Assembly (NCBI GenBank): GCA_010093485.1 | Contig: MU001492.1 | Span: 26,228-90,227 of the forward strand | Length of the DNA: 64,000 nucleotides | Origin: Karstenula rhodostoma CBS 690.94 | Taxonomy: Eukaryota; Ascomycota; Dothideomycetes; Pleosporales; Didymosphaeriaceae | Reading direction: 5' to 3' | Part shown: in pieces, positions 63,108 through 64,000 of the stretch | Layout: every line of letters begins with the position of its first letter | Numbering within the stretch: position 1 is the first letter of the stretch | Position numbers and translations under genes: made by a program | Notes under the pieces: model-generated | What the model was told of the DNA's origin: nothing | What the model saw: the letters and a program-made list of their open reading frames with translations, nothing else | Database searches by the model: none

Positions 63108-64000
63108 TTACACGCGTAGTCCTACAGTATGCAGCCGGCGCAGCTGCTGGCGGTTATTGAAGGCAGAAGGGTCTGGGAATGCGTCGCCTGCTGTCGGGCG
63201 GGGCGTGTTGAAGACGGGCGTGGGTGCGGGCGTGGGTGCAGGCGGAGAGACGGGCTCAGAGACGGGCTCAGGTCTGGACTTGATCTCCTCTGCTTCTCTC
63301 TTGTCTTCTGCCGCTACCTCGGCCTCCAAATCAGCTCCTTCGATCTGCTCGTCTAGCGCCTTGATCATATCCTCCGCCTTGCCCTCGTTCCTCTCATGCG
63401 TCTTGAGCACACCGCCCCACAGCGTCTCGAGATCCGTCTCCGCCCTCTTCTCTTCGGTAAACATTTGCACGACGATGTTGACGCCAGGCTTAACATCGCT
63501 GAACCCCACGAAGCCCTCGCCCTCGCCTCGCGCAGGCCCAAAACCTGGGTCGTCGGGATGCGCCTGAATCTTGCCGACTGTGCAGCAGATCCAGCCTGTC
63601 CTGATGCCGTCGTCGATGTTGCCTTCGGGCTCGGCGCCGCCCACGTTGGCCAGCATCTTCATGCGCTTGGCCTTGCGGCGCAGCTTGATCTTGAGCTCGT
63701 TGCGGCCGAGCAGACCCGCGGCATTAGCCTTTAGGTGGTGTTCGCGACGGAGGTAGCGACAGAAGCGGTCGGCAGAGACGTGGAGGTGCTTCTCCGAGCG
63801 AGCAGTGCAGATGATCATTATGAGGGACGAGCCGAGGGCGGGCGGCGGGTCAAGGTGGCGCAGGTCGTAGATGAGGAGGTCATCCATGCCGGCGGTGTTG
63901 GCGACGTATTCAAGGAGGGTCTGGAGCAGCGGGGGCGGGTTGGGCGGGAGGTCGGGGATGCTGGCGGCTTGCGTGGGCTCGGGCGCTGGGCGGTTCTGGA
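63108..64000 (-). CDS. atp25: Atp25 N-domain (RsfS-like) mitochondrial protein, 5' end outside window
   Basis: The frame runs uninterrupted from the window edge to a stop at 63108 (at least 297 codons). The segment DDLLIYDLRHLDPPPALG, then IICTARSEKHLHVSADRFCR and AAGLLGRNELKIKLRRKAKR, is the conserved ribosome-silencing-factor-like N domain of the fungal ATP synthase assembly factor Atp25. DDGIRTGWICCTVGKI follows as in relatives. Yeast Atp25 continues with a C-terminal M domain that stabilises OLI1/ATP9 mRNA. Here a Glu/Lys- and Pro-rich tail (PAPTPAPTP) follows and then a stop, and the next gene begins 268 bp on, so the M domain is absent or encoded elsewhere. The plus-strand frames at 63157-63567 and 63396-63734 are shadows. 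Confidence 0.82.
   Translation of the reverse strand, partial: QNRPAPEPTQAASIPDLPPNPPPLLQTLLEYVANTAGMDDLLIYDLRHLDPPPALGSSLIMIICTARSEKHLHVSADRFCRYLRREHHLKANAAGLLGRNELKIKLRRKAKRMKMLANVGGAEPEGNIDDGIRTGWICCTVGKIQAHPDDPGFGPARGEGEGFVGFSDVKPGVNIVVQMFTEEKRAETDLETLWGGVLKTHERNEGKAEDMIKALDEQIEGADLEAEVAAEDKREAEEIKSRPEPVSEPVSPPAPTPAPTPVFNTPRPTAGDAFPDPSAFNNRQQLRRLHTVGLRV

Noticed and set aside
63157..63734. Plus-strand frames opposite the Atp25-like gene
   Set aside because: Low-complexity Ser/Pro/Leu shadows of the Glu/Lys/Pro-rich minus-strand coding sequence.

Overview
The window looks like nuclear DNA of a filamentous ascomycete. Genes carry short GT-AG introns (about 42-95 bp, often with CTAAC-type branch sites), normal GC content and fungal protein families. 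A 36 kb AT-rich block is almost emptied of CpA and TpG, the signature of repeat-induced point mutation (RIP). RIP isochores, a bifunctional diterpene synthase and a multicopy gene family I associate with Pleosporales suggest a Dothideomycete; this is inference and I cannot name the species.

Layout. Positions 1-35950 are an RIP-saturated AT block with no living gene. Inside it is a three-level transposon nest. A Ty3/gypsy chromovirus (A, 9025-35153) has 246-bp LTRs and a CTAAC/TTAAC target duplication. A Helitron (about 16333-34280) interrupts A inside its chromodomain. A second copy of the same chromovirus family (B, 22608-30740, minus strand, perfect GGGAG duplication) interrupts the Helitron helicase. 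Positions 36000-36400 are an edge zone with three ~100-bp repeats. Positions 36626-43524 hold an APH-type kinase gene, a multi-exon gene of unknown function and a secreted AA9 LPMO. The LPMO lies between ~350-bp direct repeats.

Positions 44324-56843 look like a diterpenoid gene cluster: a cytochrome P450, a rhodopsin-domain membrane protein and a 970-aa class II/class I diterpene cyclase (DADD and DEYME motifs), divergent from a 14-helix-type MFS exporter, plus a broken cupin gene. A likely pathway is: GGPP made elsewhere (no GGPP synthase is in the window), two-step cyclisation, oxidation by the P450, export by the MFS protein. The product cannot be told from sequence.

Positions 57366-64000 are housekeeping-like: a Ca2+/H+ exchanger missing its usual C-terminus, a sugar transporter, a PaaI-type thioesterase and the 3' part of an Atp25 N-domain (RsfS-like) gene running off the window. 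Exon coordinates were worked out by hand from splice signals. Each spliced model called intact sums to a whole number of codons.
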